A DNA stretch of 64,000 nt, taken from NCBI GenBank assembly GCA_050486265.1, contig JBJHCY010000005.1, forward strand, positions 1 to 64,000. The letters are read 5' to 3'. Origin of the DNA: SLFH01 sp050486265. Its GTDB lineage: Bacteria > Planctomycetota > Phycisphaerae > Phycisphaerales > UBA1924. Made by a program: the position numbers and the translations under genes. Every line of letters begins with the position of its first letter. The first letter of the stretch is position 1. The notes under the pieces are model-generated. The model ran no database searches. It saw nothing but the letters and a program-made list of their open reading frames with translations, and was not told where the DNA came from. Shown here in pieces: positions 33,825-42,366 of the stretch.

Positions 33825-33988
33825 GGGGCGCTGGGCGCAGGGCGCGGGGCGCTGGGGGTGGAGGCGGCCTTCGGCCGCAGATTACCGATGCGTTCCGGAG
33901 CTCTGAACCCCAGCCTCGGCCGCAGGCCGAAGCCACCCCTGCGCCCGGCACCCCGCGCCCAGCACCCCGCGCCCAACGCCCAGCGCCC
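33825..33988. repeat. GC-rich inverted-repeat element, copy 4
   Basis: The left arm begins GGGGCGCTGGGCGCAGGGCG and the right arm ends in CAACGCCCAGCGCCC. The core hairpins are GCGGCC-TTC-GGCCGC (33864-33878) and CGGCC-GCA-GGCCG (33917-33929). The right arm is expanded by two near-copies of a CACCCCGCGCCCA-like unit. It fills the gap between the divergent sensor kinase and miaB genes and so lies in their promoter region. Confidence 0.85.
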
Positions 33989-34016
33989 AACAATCCGCCC
34001 GCATAGAGTTGCAGCC

Positions 34017-35675
34017 ATGCCCGCCGGACGCGTCTATCTCGAAACTTTCGGCTGCCAGATGAACGAGCTGGACTCGGAGCTGGTCCGGGGCCGCCTCGCC
34101 TCGCTGGGCTACCGCTTCACGCCCGACCCGGCCGAGGCGGATGTCGTGCTGTACAACACCTGCTCGGTCAGAGAGCAGGCCGAGCAGAAGGTCTGGAGCC
34201 GCCTGGGCGACCTCAAGACCCGCAAGGCCGAACGCCCCGAGACCGTCGTCGGCGTGCTCGGCTGCATGGCCGAACGCGACGGGCAGGACCTCATCAAGCG
34301 GATGCCCGTGGTCGACATCCTCTGCGGCCCAGGCGAGCTTGACAAACTCCCAGAGCTCATCGACAACGCATTGCGGACCCGCCTCTCCCTCGGCGCCGAC
34401 CGCTCGGCTTCGCAGGTCGCGCTGCAGGGGAGCACCTCGCGCCGGAGCGCCACGCTGGCGGCGGCTCAGGACGATCTTGAGCTGCTCGACCTCTCCCGCG
34501 CGATCTCGCCGACAGACCATGCAGGCTCGGCGTATGTCCGCATCACACGCGGGTGCAACAAGTTCTGCACCTACTGCGTCGTGCCCTTCACGCGCGGGGC
34601 CGAAGTGCACCGCCCGCCGGACCACATCGTCGACGAGTGCAAGAGGCTCGCCGACGCGGGCGTGATCGAGGTCACCCTGCTCGGCCAGACCGTGAACCAC
34701 TACCGCTACGAAGACGGGGCGGCGGTGACGGTCAACGGGATGCTCCAGCCGCAGAAGGGACGGATCTACAAGGGCGCCTCGGCGGACGGCCGGCGCACAG
34801 ACGCCTTCGCGGGCGAGCGGGTCACGACCTTCGCGGATCTGCTCCGGCGCATCCACGACGAGGTCCCCGCGATCAAGCGCCTTCGCTTCGTGACCTCGTA
34901 CCCCCGCGATTTCGGCGACGATGTGCTGGAGGTGATGCGCGACCACCCGCGGATCTGCCGTTATCTGCATGTTCCTGCCCAGTCCGGCTCCGACCGGATG
35001 CTCAAGATGATGAACCGGGGCTACACCGTCGCCGAATACGACGAGTTCATCGTCCGCGCCCGGCATTACCTCGACCAGCCCGAGCTCGGCCGCCCGCTGA
35101 TGATCTCGGGCGACATCATCGTCGGCTTCCCCACCGAGACCGACGAAGACTTCGAGGCGACCAAGGCCCTCCTCCAGCGCAGCCGCTACAAAAACTGCTT
35201 CATCTTCAAGTACTCACCCAGGCCCGGCACCGTCGCCTACGACCGCATCCCCGACGATGTCCCCGACGAGGTGAAGCGCCGGCGCAACAACGAGCTGCTG
35301 GCGCTGCAGACCGGGATTTCCGAAGCGATCGGTCGTCAGCAGGTCGGGCGCGAGTTCGAGGTGTATGTCGAGGGCCCCAGCCGCAGGGCGAAGAAGAAGG
35401 CCGGCCTCAAGAAGTCGAGCCTCCGCAACAAGGCCAACCACACCGTCTCGCTGACGGTCTCCGGGCGCGACCCGGGCGAGGCCGACACCCACGCGCAGGT
35501 CGCCTCGATCGACGCCGATGGCCCCGTCCAGCTCAGCGGGCGGACCGACGGCGACCAGATCGTCTTCTTCGACACCCCCGATGGCCGCTCCCCGGCGGAC
35601 TTCATCGGGCGCCTCGTGAAAGTCCGCGTCGACGCGGCCCAGGGCATGTCGCTCGCGGGCTCGCTGATCGGGTGA
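34017..35675 (+). CDS. miaB: tRNA 2-methylthio-N6-isopentenyladenosine synthase MiaB
   Basis: The 552-residue radical SAM methylthiotransferase modifies A37 of tRNAs. The N-terminal [4Fe-4S] ligands are C13, C49 and C83 (FGCQMNELDSE, NTCSVRE, GCMAE). The radical SAM cluster is C180, C184, C187 in RGCNKFCTYCVVPFTRG. A TRAM domain follows from about 460. The family has about 440-480 residues. Extra length comes from an insertion at about 231-270, a lysine-rich stretch near 455 and longer spacing around 130-165. MiaB is preferred over RimO because of GQTVNHYRY and NTCSVRE. Confidence 0.95.
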   Translation: MPAGRVYLETFGCQMNELDSELVRGRLASLGYRFTPDPAEADVVLYNTCSVREQAEQKVWSRLGDLKTRKAERPETVVGVLGCMAERDGQDLIKRMPVVDILCGPGELDKLPELIDNALRTRLSLGADRSASQVALQGSTSRRSATLAAAQDDLELLDLSRAISPTDHAGSAYVRITRGCNKFCTYCVVPFTRGAEVHRPPDHIVDECKRLADAGVIEVTLLGQTVNHYRYEDGAAVTVNGMLQPQKGRIYKGASADGRRTDAFAGERVTTFADLLRRIHDEVPAIKRLRFVTSYPRDFGDDVLEVMRDHPRICRYLHVPAQSGSDRMLKMMNRGYTVAEYDEFIVRARHYLDQPELGRPLMISGDIIVGFPTETDEDFEATKALLQRSRYKNCFIFKYSPRPGTVAYDRIPDDVPDEVKRRRNNELLALQTGISEAIGRQQVGREFEVYVEGPSRRAKKKAGLKKSSLRNKANHTVSLTVSGRDPGEADTHAQVASIDADGPVQLSGRTDGDQIVFFDTPDGRSPADFIGRLVKVRVDAAQGMSLAGSLIG

Positions 35676-35696
35676 GGACGGATGGGGCTGCGATGA

Positions 35697-35827
35697 CGGA
35701 TCGGACCCGACCCTTCGCGTTGCTCAGGGATCGGCGTCATGCCCACGCGGCGGATCACGCGCCCGGCAGCGATACGCGCAACCCGGACGCCGACCTCTGA
35801 GCGCAGCGAAGAGTCGGGTCGATCCGG
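35697..35827. repeat. Long palindromic element between miaB and a peptidase gene
   Basis: Two arms of about 42 bases (35697-35738 and 35786-35827) are near-perfect inverted copies, with a spacer of 47 bases. The outer sequence reads CGGATCGGACCCGACCCTTC on one side and is matched by GAGTCGGGTCGATCCGG on the other. It lies between converging genes, so it could act as a two-way terminator, or be a miniature mobile element. There is no clear T-tract. Confidence 0.75.
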
Positions 35828-35833
35828 CTCCCG

Positions 35834-37354
35834 TCAATCCCCCAGCGCCTGCCTGTAAAACTCCGCCGCATCGACCTTGAGCTTCTCAAGGTCCGCGACC
35901 CGCAGGTACATCATGTGCCCAGCCTCGTAGTGGCTCAGCATCACCTGCTCGCGAAGCTCGGGGTCGAGCTGCATGTGGCTGATGGTGTACTCGGCCGCGA
36001 AGTGCGGCGTCGCCAGGTCGTAATACCCGCAGGCGAACCACGCGTGCAGATCGCGGTTCCGGTTCATCGCGCTCCGCAGATTCTCGGCGAGGTTCGCGTA
36101 GCGGTTCTGGTCCTGCGCGTAGCTCCACGGGCGGACGCGTCCGGTCAGGATCTCGTAGGGATGGTCGTTGACATACTTCAGCTCGCGGCGCATGTAGTCG
36201 TTCAGCGCGGTCGAATACGGGCCGAGAATCGCCGAATAGCTCGGGTCGTACTCGTAGCGGTCGCCGACATCGAGGCGGTCGCGCCCCTTGTACCGCGAGT
36301 CGAGCCGCCCGACCGTCCGGCCCTCGTCGCGCAACAGTTCCTTCGTGAATCGGAAGATGTCGATCCGCAGGTCCGTCTGCTCGATGTACTTCTTCGAAAG
36401 CCCGGTGTAGCGGGCGAGCTTCGAGGCGATCTCGTCGCGCTCGCGCTGGGTCAGCCGGTCGCCCTTGGCCAGCGCCACGAGATACTCCGTCTCGGCGAAC
36501 GCCTCGACCTCGTCCAAGAGCGCCCGCAGATCGTCAGAAAGCGCCGGCTCCAGACGCCCGTGGTAGAACGCCGTCGCCGCGTAGGTCGGCAGGAAGAGCC
36601 AGTACGGCATCTCGTTACCGACATTGAACCGGATCGTCTGAAAGTTCAGCACCGGGCTCACGAGGATCACCCCGTTGAGGTACATCCCGTGCGTTTCCTG
36701 CAGGTAGCTGCTCAGGCCGGCGGCACGCGTCGTGCCGTACGACTCGCCGATCAGGAACTTCGGGCTCGACCACCGCTCGTTGCGGGTCACCCAGAGGCGG
36801 ATGAACTCCCCCACCGCCTCGATGTCCTCGCGCAGCCCGAAAAACTCGGTCGGACGCACGCCCTCCTCCGCGCGGCTGTAGCCCGTCCCCACCGGATCGA
36901 TGAAGACCATGTCCGTCAGGTCCAGCCACGAGAACTCGTTGTCCACCACGCGCCCGGGCGGGGGCAGGGGCATGCCCTCGTCGTCCATTAGCACGCGCCG
37001 GGGGCCCAGCGTCCCAAGGTGCAGCCAGACCGACGACGAGCCCGGCCCGCCGTTGAAGCTGAAGGTCAGGGGCCGGTCCTCGGGCCCGTGGTCGCCGTCG
37101 AGCGTGTAGGCGATGAACGAGAGCTCGGCCCGGGTCTTGCCGTCGTAGGCGGGCAGCTCCATCCGCCCCGCCATGGCGGTGTAGGAAAGCTCCCGCCCGT
37201 CGATCGTCACCGTGTGGTGGGTGACGCTCGGCGCGTCGGCGACGCGGAACGAAAGGTCGACCGCCGGTTTGTCATCCCCGCCCAGCGCGGGGAACATCCA
37301 CACAGCCATGCCGAGCGAAACAGCACAGAACCGATGCAACACCTTCGAACGCAT
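35834..37354 (-). CDS. Secreted serine carboxypeptidase, family S10
   Basis: The 506-residue product has a signal peptide (about 1-25) and the S10 alpha/beta-hydrolase fold. Substrate-binding FNGGPGSSSVW is at 100-110. The catalytic triad is Ser205 in GESYGTTR, Asp446 in GYYDLATP and His480 in YEAGHMMY. FIDPVGTGYS is also typical. It should remove C-terminal residues from peptides outside the cytoplasm. AGGAGG stands seven bases before the ATG. It stands alone, between converging miaB and the divergent sirtuin gene. Confidence 0.95.
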   Translation of the reverse strand: MRSKVLHRFCAVSLGMAVWMFPALGGDDKPAVDLSFRVADAPSVTHHTVTIDGRELSYTAMAGRMELPAYDGKTRAELSFIAYTLDGDHGPEDRPLTFSFNGGPGSSSVWLHLGTLGPRRVLMDDEGMPLPPPGRVVDNEFSWLDLTDMVFIDPVGTGYSRAEEGVRPTEFFGLREDIEAVGEFIRLWVTRNERWSSPKFLIGESYGTTRAAGLSSYLQETHGMYLNGVILVSPVLNFQTIRFNVGNEMPYWLFLPTYAATAFYHGRLEPALSDDLRALLDEVEAFAETEYLVALAKGDRLTQRERDEIASKLARYTGLSKKYIEQTDLRIDIFRFTKELLRDEGRTVGRLDSRYKGRDRLDVGDRYEYDPSYSAILGPYSTALNDYMRRELKYVNDHPYEILTGRVRPWSYAQDQNRYANLAENLRSAMNRNRDLHAWFACGYYDLATPHFAAEYTISHMQLDPELREQVMLSHYEAGHMMYLRVADLEKLKVDAAEFYRQALGD

Positions 37355-37480
37355 CTCGCGCCTCCTGAATCTCTGTCAGAATCCCGTCGGTCGCGGCATG
37401 GTACCGAAACCCACGCCCGAAGGCGGCACGCGCCCCGCGCAGCCCTCCCCGGGCGGACCCCAAGCCGCAGAGGACCACGC

Positions 37481-38314
37481 GTGAGCGATCAAACCACACC
37501 CCCAAGTCCAGACTTTCATCCCGACCCCCAACAAGAAGCCCAGATCCGACGCATCGCCGCCATGCTCGCCCAGGCGGAGCGTGTTGTGGTCCTGACCGGG
37601 GCCGGCGTCAGCGCCGAGAGCAAGATCCCCACCTTCCGCGACGCCATGGAGGGCCTCTGGGCCAGCTTCGACCCCCAGTCCCTCGCGACCCCCGAGGGCT
37701 TCGCCGCAGACCCCGAAACCGTCACCAGGTGGTACGACTTCCGACGCATGAAGTGCCGCGAGGCCGAGCCCAACCCCGGCCACCTCGCCCTCGCCCGGAT
37801 GGAGCGCGAGCTCCAAGCCCGAGAACGCGAGTTCATCCTGCTCACCCAGAACGTCGACGGCCTGCACCGGCGCGCCGGCAACCGCTCGGTCGTCGAGCTC
37901 CACGGCTCGCTGGAAGTCTGGCGATGCGTCGAGACCGGCCAGGAATTCCGCGACCTGCCCGCGCCGTTCGAGACCTACCCGCCCCGCACCGATCGCGGCA
38001 CGATGCTCCGCCCCGGCGTCGTCTGGTTCGGCGAGATGCTGCCGCCCGAAGCGATCGAGACCGCCGGCGACCGCCTCGACGCCTGCGACCTGTTCTTTGC
38101 GATCGGCACCAGCGCGACGGTCTACCCCGCGGCCGGTTTCTCCGACCTTGCGCGTGCCGCCGGCGCGAAAACCGTCGAGATCAACCCCGACGCGACGCCG
38201 GCCTCCGGCCATGTCGACGAGAGCGTCAGAGCCCGGTCCGGCGCCGTGCTGCCGGGCATCGTCGAGCTTGCGTTCGGCGCAGCGAGTGAACCCGGGCGGG
38301 GCGGGACGGATTGA
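37481..38314 (+). CDS. Sir2-family NAD-dependent protein deacylase lacking the zinc cysteines
   Basis: The 277-residue product has the Rossmann motif TGAGVSAESKIPTFRD (usual GIP is KIP here), QNVDGLH and the catalytic His141 in ELHGSL. Y85 and R88 in RWYDFRR match the Tyr-Arg pair that lets SIRT5/CobB-type enzymes remove acidic acyl groups. Of the four zinc-binding cysteines expected after His141 only C149 remains. The start is a GTG at 37481 behind AGAGGA. Its stop overlaps the next gene by four bases. Confidence 0.92.
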   Translation: MSDQTTPPSPDFHPDPQQEAQIRRIAAMLAQAERVVVLTGAGVSAESKIPTFRDAMEGLWASFDPQSLATPEGFAADPETVTRWYDFRRMKCREAEPNPGHLALARMERELQAREREFILLTQNVDGLHRRAGNRSVVELHGSLEVWRCVETGQEFRDLPAPFETYPPRTDRGTMLRPGVVWFGEMLPPEAIETAGDRLDACDLFFAIGTSATVYPAAGFSDLARAAGAKTVEINPDATPASGHVDESVRARSGAVLPGIVELAFGAASEPGRGGTD

Positions 38315-39969
38315 AGGGGAGCAAGCCCAGCCAGCTCCCCGGCGCAGGCCTGGACAGCACCGTCTGCCGCAGGCTGGTCTTCGTGTTCGGCGATCAACTC
38401 GCCGACAGCACCTCGGCGTTCGAAGGGTTCGACGACGAACGCGATGTCATCCTCATGGCCGAGTGCGACGCCGAGACCGGCCTCGGCGATGGGAAGTCCA
38501 AGCACGCCGGGCGGAGCCACAAGCAGCGCATCGCCGTCTTCTTCAGCGCCATGCGCCATTTCGCGATCGCCCAGGCCGACAAGGGCCGACGCGTCCGCTA
38601 CATCCGCGTCAACGACCCCAACAACACGCACGGCTTTACCGGCGAGCTCGAACGCACCCTCAAACAACTCTCGCCCGACGAGATCGTCGTCACCCGCCCC
38701 GGCGAGTGGCGCGTGCTCGACGAGGTCGAGGCGTGGGAAGACCGCTTCGGCGTCCCCGTCCGCCTTTGCGAGGACGACCACTTTTGCACCACACCCGCCG
38801 AGTTCTCGCAGTGGGCCTCGGGACGCAAACAGCTCGTCATGGAGTACTTCTACCGCGAGCAGCGCAAGAAGCTCGGCGTCCTCATGGACGCCAAGGACCC
38901 CGTCGGCGGCGAGTGGAACTTCGACAAAGACAACCGCGAATCGTTCAAAGCCGCGCCCCGCGTCCGCCCGCCCAAGTGGGCCGAGCCCGACGAGGTTACG
39001 CGCGAAGTGATCGAGCTCGTCAACCGGCGCTATCCCGACGCGCCCGGCCGCCTCGACGCCGATCGCTTCATCTGGCCCGTGACTCGCTCGGACGCCCTGC
39101 GCTGGCTCGACGAGTTCATCGACACGCGCCTCGCCAGGTTCGGCCCCTACGAAGACGCGATGTGGACCGGCCAGCCCTACCTCTACCACTCGATGCTCTC
39201 GGTCGCCCTGAACCTCAAGCTCCTCGACCCGCGCGAGTGTGTCGACAAAGCCCTCAACGCCTACAAGAGCGGCAAGGCGCCCATCAACTCCGTCGAGGGC
39301 TTCGTCCGCCAGCTCATCGGCTGGCGCGAATTCATCCGGGGCGTCTACTGGCACGAGGGCCCCGCCTACCGCGACCGCAACAGCCTCGCCCAGCACGGAA
39401 ACCTCCCCGAGTTCTACTGGACTGGGGAGACGGACATGCGCTGCATGGCCGAAGCCGTAGCGCCCGTGCTCGACCACGCCTGGTGCCACCACATCCCGCG
39501 CCTGATGATCCTCTCAGGCTTCGCCATGATGGCTGGCGTGCACCCCAGACAGGTCGGCGACTGGTTCTACGGCATGTTCGCCGATTCGGTCGACTGGGTC
39601 ACCACGCCCAACACCATCGGCATGGGCATGTATTGTGACGGCGACTCCAAGCGTCCCGGCGTTGTCGGCACCAAGCCCTACGCCGCCAGCGGCAAGTACA
39701 TCGGACGCATGAGCAACTACTGCGAGCACTGCAAGTACGACAACACCCGGCGCACCGACAGCGACGACGAAAACGCCAAGCCCGCCTGCCCCTTCAACAC
39801 CATCTACTGGGACTTCCTCATCCGCCATCGCGAACGATTCAAGCGCAACAACCGCATGGCGATGATCCTGAAGAATGTCGACAGGATGAGCAAAGACGAG
39901 CGCGCCGAGATCACCGTCGCGGGCAGGAAACTCCGAAAGAAACTCGGTGTCGGCCCCATTTCGGGATGA
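38311..39969 (+). CDS. Iron-sulfur photolyase/cryptochrome-related protein (PhrB type)
   Basis: The 552-residue product belongs to the photolyase-related family whose best-known member, Agrobacterium PhrB, repairs (6-4) photoproducts. The N-terminal Rossmann-like domain starts RLVFVFGDQL. The four [4Fe-4S] ligands are visible as C378, C471, C474 and C493. The FAD-binding helical region includes QLIGWREFIRGVYWHEGPAY and GVHPRQVGDWFYGMFADSVD. The start is TTG 38311, overlapping the sirtuin stop; the first 20 residues are uncertain. The next gene is a second photolyase. Confidence 0.93.
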   Translation: MKGSKPSQLPGAGLDSTVCRRLVFVFGDQLADSTSAFEGFDDERDVILMAECDAETGLGDGKSKHAGRSHKQRIAVFFSAMRHFAIAQADKGRRVRYIRVNDPNNTHGFTGELERTLKQLSPDEIVVTRPGEWRVLDEVEAWEDRFGVPVRLCEDDHFCTTPAEFSQWASGRKQLVMEYFYREQRKKLGVLMDAKDPVGGEWNFDKDNRESFKAAPRVRPPKWAEPDEVTREVIELVNRRYPDAPGRLDADRFIWPVTRSDALRWLDEFIDTRLARFGPYEDAMWTGQPYLYHSMLSVALNLKLLDPRECVDKALNAYKSGKAPINSVEGFVRQLIGWREFIRGVYWHEGPAYRDRNSLAQHGNLPEFYWTGETDMRCMAEAVAPVLDHAWCHHIPRLMILSGFAMMAGVHPRQVGDWFYGMFADSVDWVTTPNTIGMGMYCDGDSKRPGVVGTKPYAASGKYIGRMSNYCEHCKYDNTRRTDSDDENAKPACPFNTIYWDFLIRHRERFKRNNRMAMILKNVDRMSKDERAEITVAGRKLRKKLGVGPISG

Positions 39970-40018
39970 TCACAGGATGATCTCGGGCTGACCGCCAAGC
40001 GGCAGAGAAAGGACCCCC

Positions 40019-41461
40019 ATGCGGGCGCTGGTCTGGTTCAGGTGCGACCTTCGGATGCGCGACAACACCGCCCTCGCCGAGGCGTCTTCCGCCTCCGATG
40101 GCGGCGTCGTCGGCGTTTTCACCATCTGCCCCGACCAGTGGCGCGAGCACGACTGGGGCCCGATGAAGGTCAACTTCCTGCTGCGCAACCTCCGCGAGCT
40201 CTCGGCCTCGCTCGCCTCGGTCAACATCCCGCTGAAGATCCTCACCACACCCCGCTTCGACACCGTGCCAAACGCGCTCGACAAACTCGCGGCCGAGTGC
40301 AAGTGCGACGCGCTCTACTTCAACCGCGAGTACGAGGTCAACGAGCAACGGCGCGACGAGCGGGTCGAGGCCGTGTTCAGAAAGGCCGGGCGAAAGGTCT
40401 ACCCGCTGCACGACAAGATCCACTTCCCGCCCGGCGAACTCCGCACCCAGCAGGGCGGGTGGTACACCGTGTTCTCCCCGCTCAAAAGGTCGTGGCGCGA
40501 GGCGTTCAAGGCGACCCCGGATGGCGAAGGATGCAAGAAGGTCCGGCGGGCGCCGTCGGCGAGGCCCGACACAGGTATCAAGCCCGACAAGATCCCCGAG
40601 AGAATCGAAGGCTTCGACCCCGAAACCGACCGCCCCGATCTCTGGAAGGCCGGCGAAGACCACGCCAGAGACCGACTCCGCGCCTTCATCGACGCGCGCA
40701 TCGACGACTACAAAGACAAGCGCGATTTCCCCGGGATCAACTCGACCAGCACCCTCTCGCCCTACCTCGCCCTGGGCGTCGTCTCATCGAGGCAGTGTGT
40801 CGAGGCGGCGAGGGCCGCCAACGACGGACAGATCGACTCGGGATCCAGGGGCGTCGTCCACTGGATCGACGAACTGGTCTGGCGCGAGTTCTACCAGCAC
40901 ATCCTCGCCGGCTTCCCCCGCGTCTCGATGGGCCAAGCCTTCAAGCGCGAGTACGACCGCGTCGTCTGGGACGAAGACGAGGACGCGTTCGAGGCGTGGA
41001 AGGAAGGCCGCACCGGCTACCCGATCGTCGACGCGGCGATGCGCCAGCTCAACCAGACCGGCTGGATGCACAACCGCCTGCGCATGATCGCCGCCTCGTT
41101 CCTCACCAAGGACCTCTTCCTCGACTGGCGCAAGGGCGAGCGATACTTCATGAACCGCCTCGTCGACGCCGACCTCGGCTCCAACAACGGCGGGTGGCAG
41201 TGGTCGGCCTCGACCGGCACCGACGCGCAGCCCTACTTCCGCATCTTCAACCCGACCGCCCAGAGCGAGCGCTTCGACCCCGAGGGCGGCTTCATCCGCC
41301 GCTTCGTCCCCGAGCTCAAGAACCTCGACAGCCGAGAGATCCACGCCCCCTACGAGCGGGCGGGCGCCCTCTTCGCCAAGCTCGACTACCCCGAGCCGAT
41401 CGTCGACCACAAGCGGGCGCGGGAGCGGGCGATCAAGGCGCTCGAGTCGGTCAAGCCCTGA
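40019..41461 (+). CDS. phr: Class I deoxyribodipyrimidine photolyase
   Basis: The 480-residue flavoenzyme uses blue light to split cyclobutane pyrimidine dimers. The antenna-domain start is MRALVWFRCDLRMRDNTALA. The FAD domain shows TSTLSPYLALGVVSSRQC, WIDELVWREFYQHIL, GYPIVDAAMRQLNQTGWMHN and GSNNGGWQWSASTGTDAQPY, all strong signatures of the class. AAAGGA stands five bases before the ATG. It is 49 bases after the iron-sulfur photolyase and completes a three-gene light-repair set with the sirtuin. Confidence 0.96.
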   Translation: MRALVWFRCDLRMRDNTALAEASSASDGGVVGVFTICPDQWREHDWGPMKVNFLLRNLRELSASLASVNIPLKILTTPRFDTVPNALDKLAAECKCDALYFNREYEVNEQRRDERVEAVFRKAGRKVYPLHDKIHFPPGELRTQQGGWYTVFSPLKRSWREAFKATPDGEGCKKVRRAPSARPDTGIKPDKIPERIEGFDPETDRPDLWKAGEDHARDRLRAFIDARIDDYKDKRDFPGINSTSTLSPYLALGVVSSRQCVEAARAANDGQIDSGSRGVVHWIDELVWREFYQHILAGFPRVSMGQAFKREYDRVVWDEDEDAFEAWKEGRTGYPIVDAAMRQLNQTGWMHNRLRMIAASFLTKDLFLDWRKGERYFMNRLVDADLGSNNGGWQWSASTGTDAQPYFRIFNPTAQSERFDPEGGFIRRFVPELKNLDSREIHAPYERAGALFAKLDYPEPIVDHKRARERAIKALESVKP

Positions 41462-41500
41462 ACGCGCCCGCCGAACCCGCCGACCGAACCAACGACCCGC

Positions 41501-41533
41501 AAAAAAGCAACGGCCCGGCGGGAAGCCGGGCCG
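41501..41533 (-). terminator. Terminator after rplT
   Basis: On the minus strand CGGCCCGGC pairs with GCCGGGCCG (nine base pairs, loop TTCCC), followed by TTGCTTTTTT. It ends the rpmI-rplT transcript and may also slow transcription arriving from the photolyase gene. Confidence 0.85.
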
Positions 41534-41577
41534 CTGTTGATTTCAAACTATCGATCTCGACCGGCGCCGCCGGAGCC

Positions 41578-41952
41578 TCAGGCGTTGGCGGGCGTCGCCC
41601 GCGAGTGCTCCTTGGCGATCGCGACCAGTTCGTCGAAGACCGCCGGGTCGGAGATCGCGACCTCGCTGAGCATCTTGCGGTTCAGGTCGATGCCGGCCAT
41701 CTTCAGGCCGTTGATGAACGCCGAGTAGCGGGTGCCGCGCATGCGGCAGGCCGCGGTGATGCGGGTGATCCACAGGCGCCGGTAGTCGCGCTTGCGCCGA
41801 CGCCGGTCGCGGAACGCGAAAACGCCGGCGCGGATGACCGCGTCCTTGGCCTGGTACTTGTGCTTGCTCTTGACGCCGTAGTAACCGCGGGCTTCGCGGA
41901 GAATGCGCTTGCGGGCCCGGGTGCGGGCTGAACCTTTGCGAACGCGGGGCAT
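41578..41952 (-). CDS. rplT: Large-subunit ribosomal protein L20
   Basis: The 124-residue L20 is needed for early 50S assembly and in many bacteria represses its own operon. Seen: MPRVRKGSARTRARKRILRE, YYGVKSKHKYQAKDAVIRAG, RRKRDYRRLWITRITAACR and INGLKMAGIDLNRKMLSEVA. ATG 41952 gives the family start. It follows rpmI; infC is not upstream and pheS is not downstream. Confidence 0.97.
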   Translation of the reverse strand: MPRVRKGSARTRARKRILREARGYYGVKSKHKYQAKDAVIRAGVFAFRDRRRRKRDYRRLWITRITAACRMRGTRYSAFINGLKMAGIDLNRKMLSEVAISDPAVFDELVAIAKEHSRATPANA

Positions 41953-42072
41953 GTCATCGTCTCCAAGTGGCCCGGCCGGGGCCCGCCGGCTCACGCCGGT
42001 CCGGGGCTTTCACGGTCCCGCCGGGGCGTGCGGGGTGCTGGACTGGAAAATCTGCGAGGGGCTCCGGAACGC

Positions 42073-42366
42073 TCAATCCGCGTTCTTCGCCCGCTCCTCA
42101 CGCATCGCCCGGCGCTCGGCCGGCGAGGGGCTGCGCCGGATCGCGGCGCGGGGCTGCGTCCGACCGCGCAAACGCTTGAACAGCAACTGCTCGAAACGCT
42201 TCGCCTCGGGGTTGGCGATGTAGCGGTCGCGGCGGAGCTGACGCAGACGCTTGCCTGACTTGTGAGAGCTCAGGTGCTTGTGAAACGCGCTGCGGTGACG
42301 CACCTTCCCGGTACGCGACACCCGCACACGCTTGAGCACACCCTTGTGCGGCTTGTTCTTCGGCAT
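42073..42366 (-). CDS. rpmI: Large-subunit ribosomal protein L35, extended form
   Basis: The first 65 residues are a normal L35 (MPKNKPHKGVLKRVRVSRTG, then HLSSHKSGKRLRQLRRDRYI). A further 32 residues rich in Arg, Ala and Glu follow, giving 97 residues against the usual 65. It is the first gene of the rpmI-rplT pair. infC, the usual upstream partner, is absent from the window. Confidence 0.95.
   Translation of the reverse strand: MPKNKPHKGVLKRVRVSRTGKVRHRSAFHKHLSSHKSGKRLRQLRRDRYIANPEAKRFEQLLFKRLRGRTQPRAAIRRSPSPAERRAMREERAKNAD

Noticed and set aside
34553..35800. 415-codon frame overlapping miaB on the same strand
   Set aside because: It lies in another frame of miaB, which has complete family motifs, and shows only Arg/Pro-rich composition.
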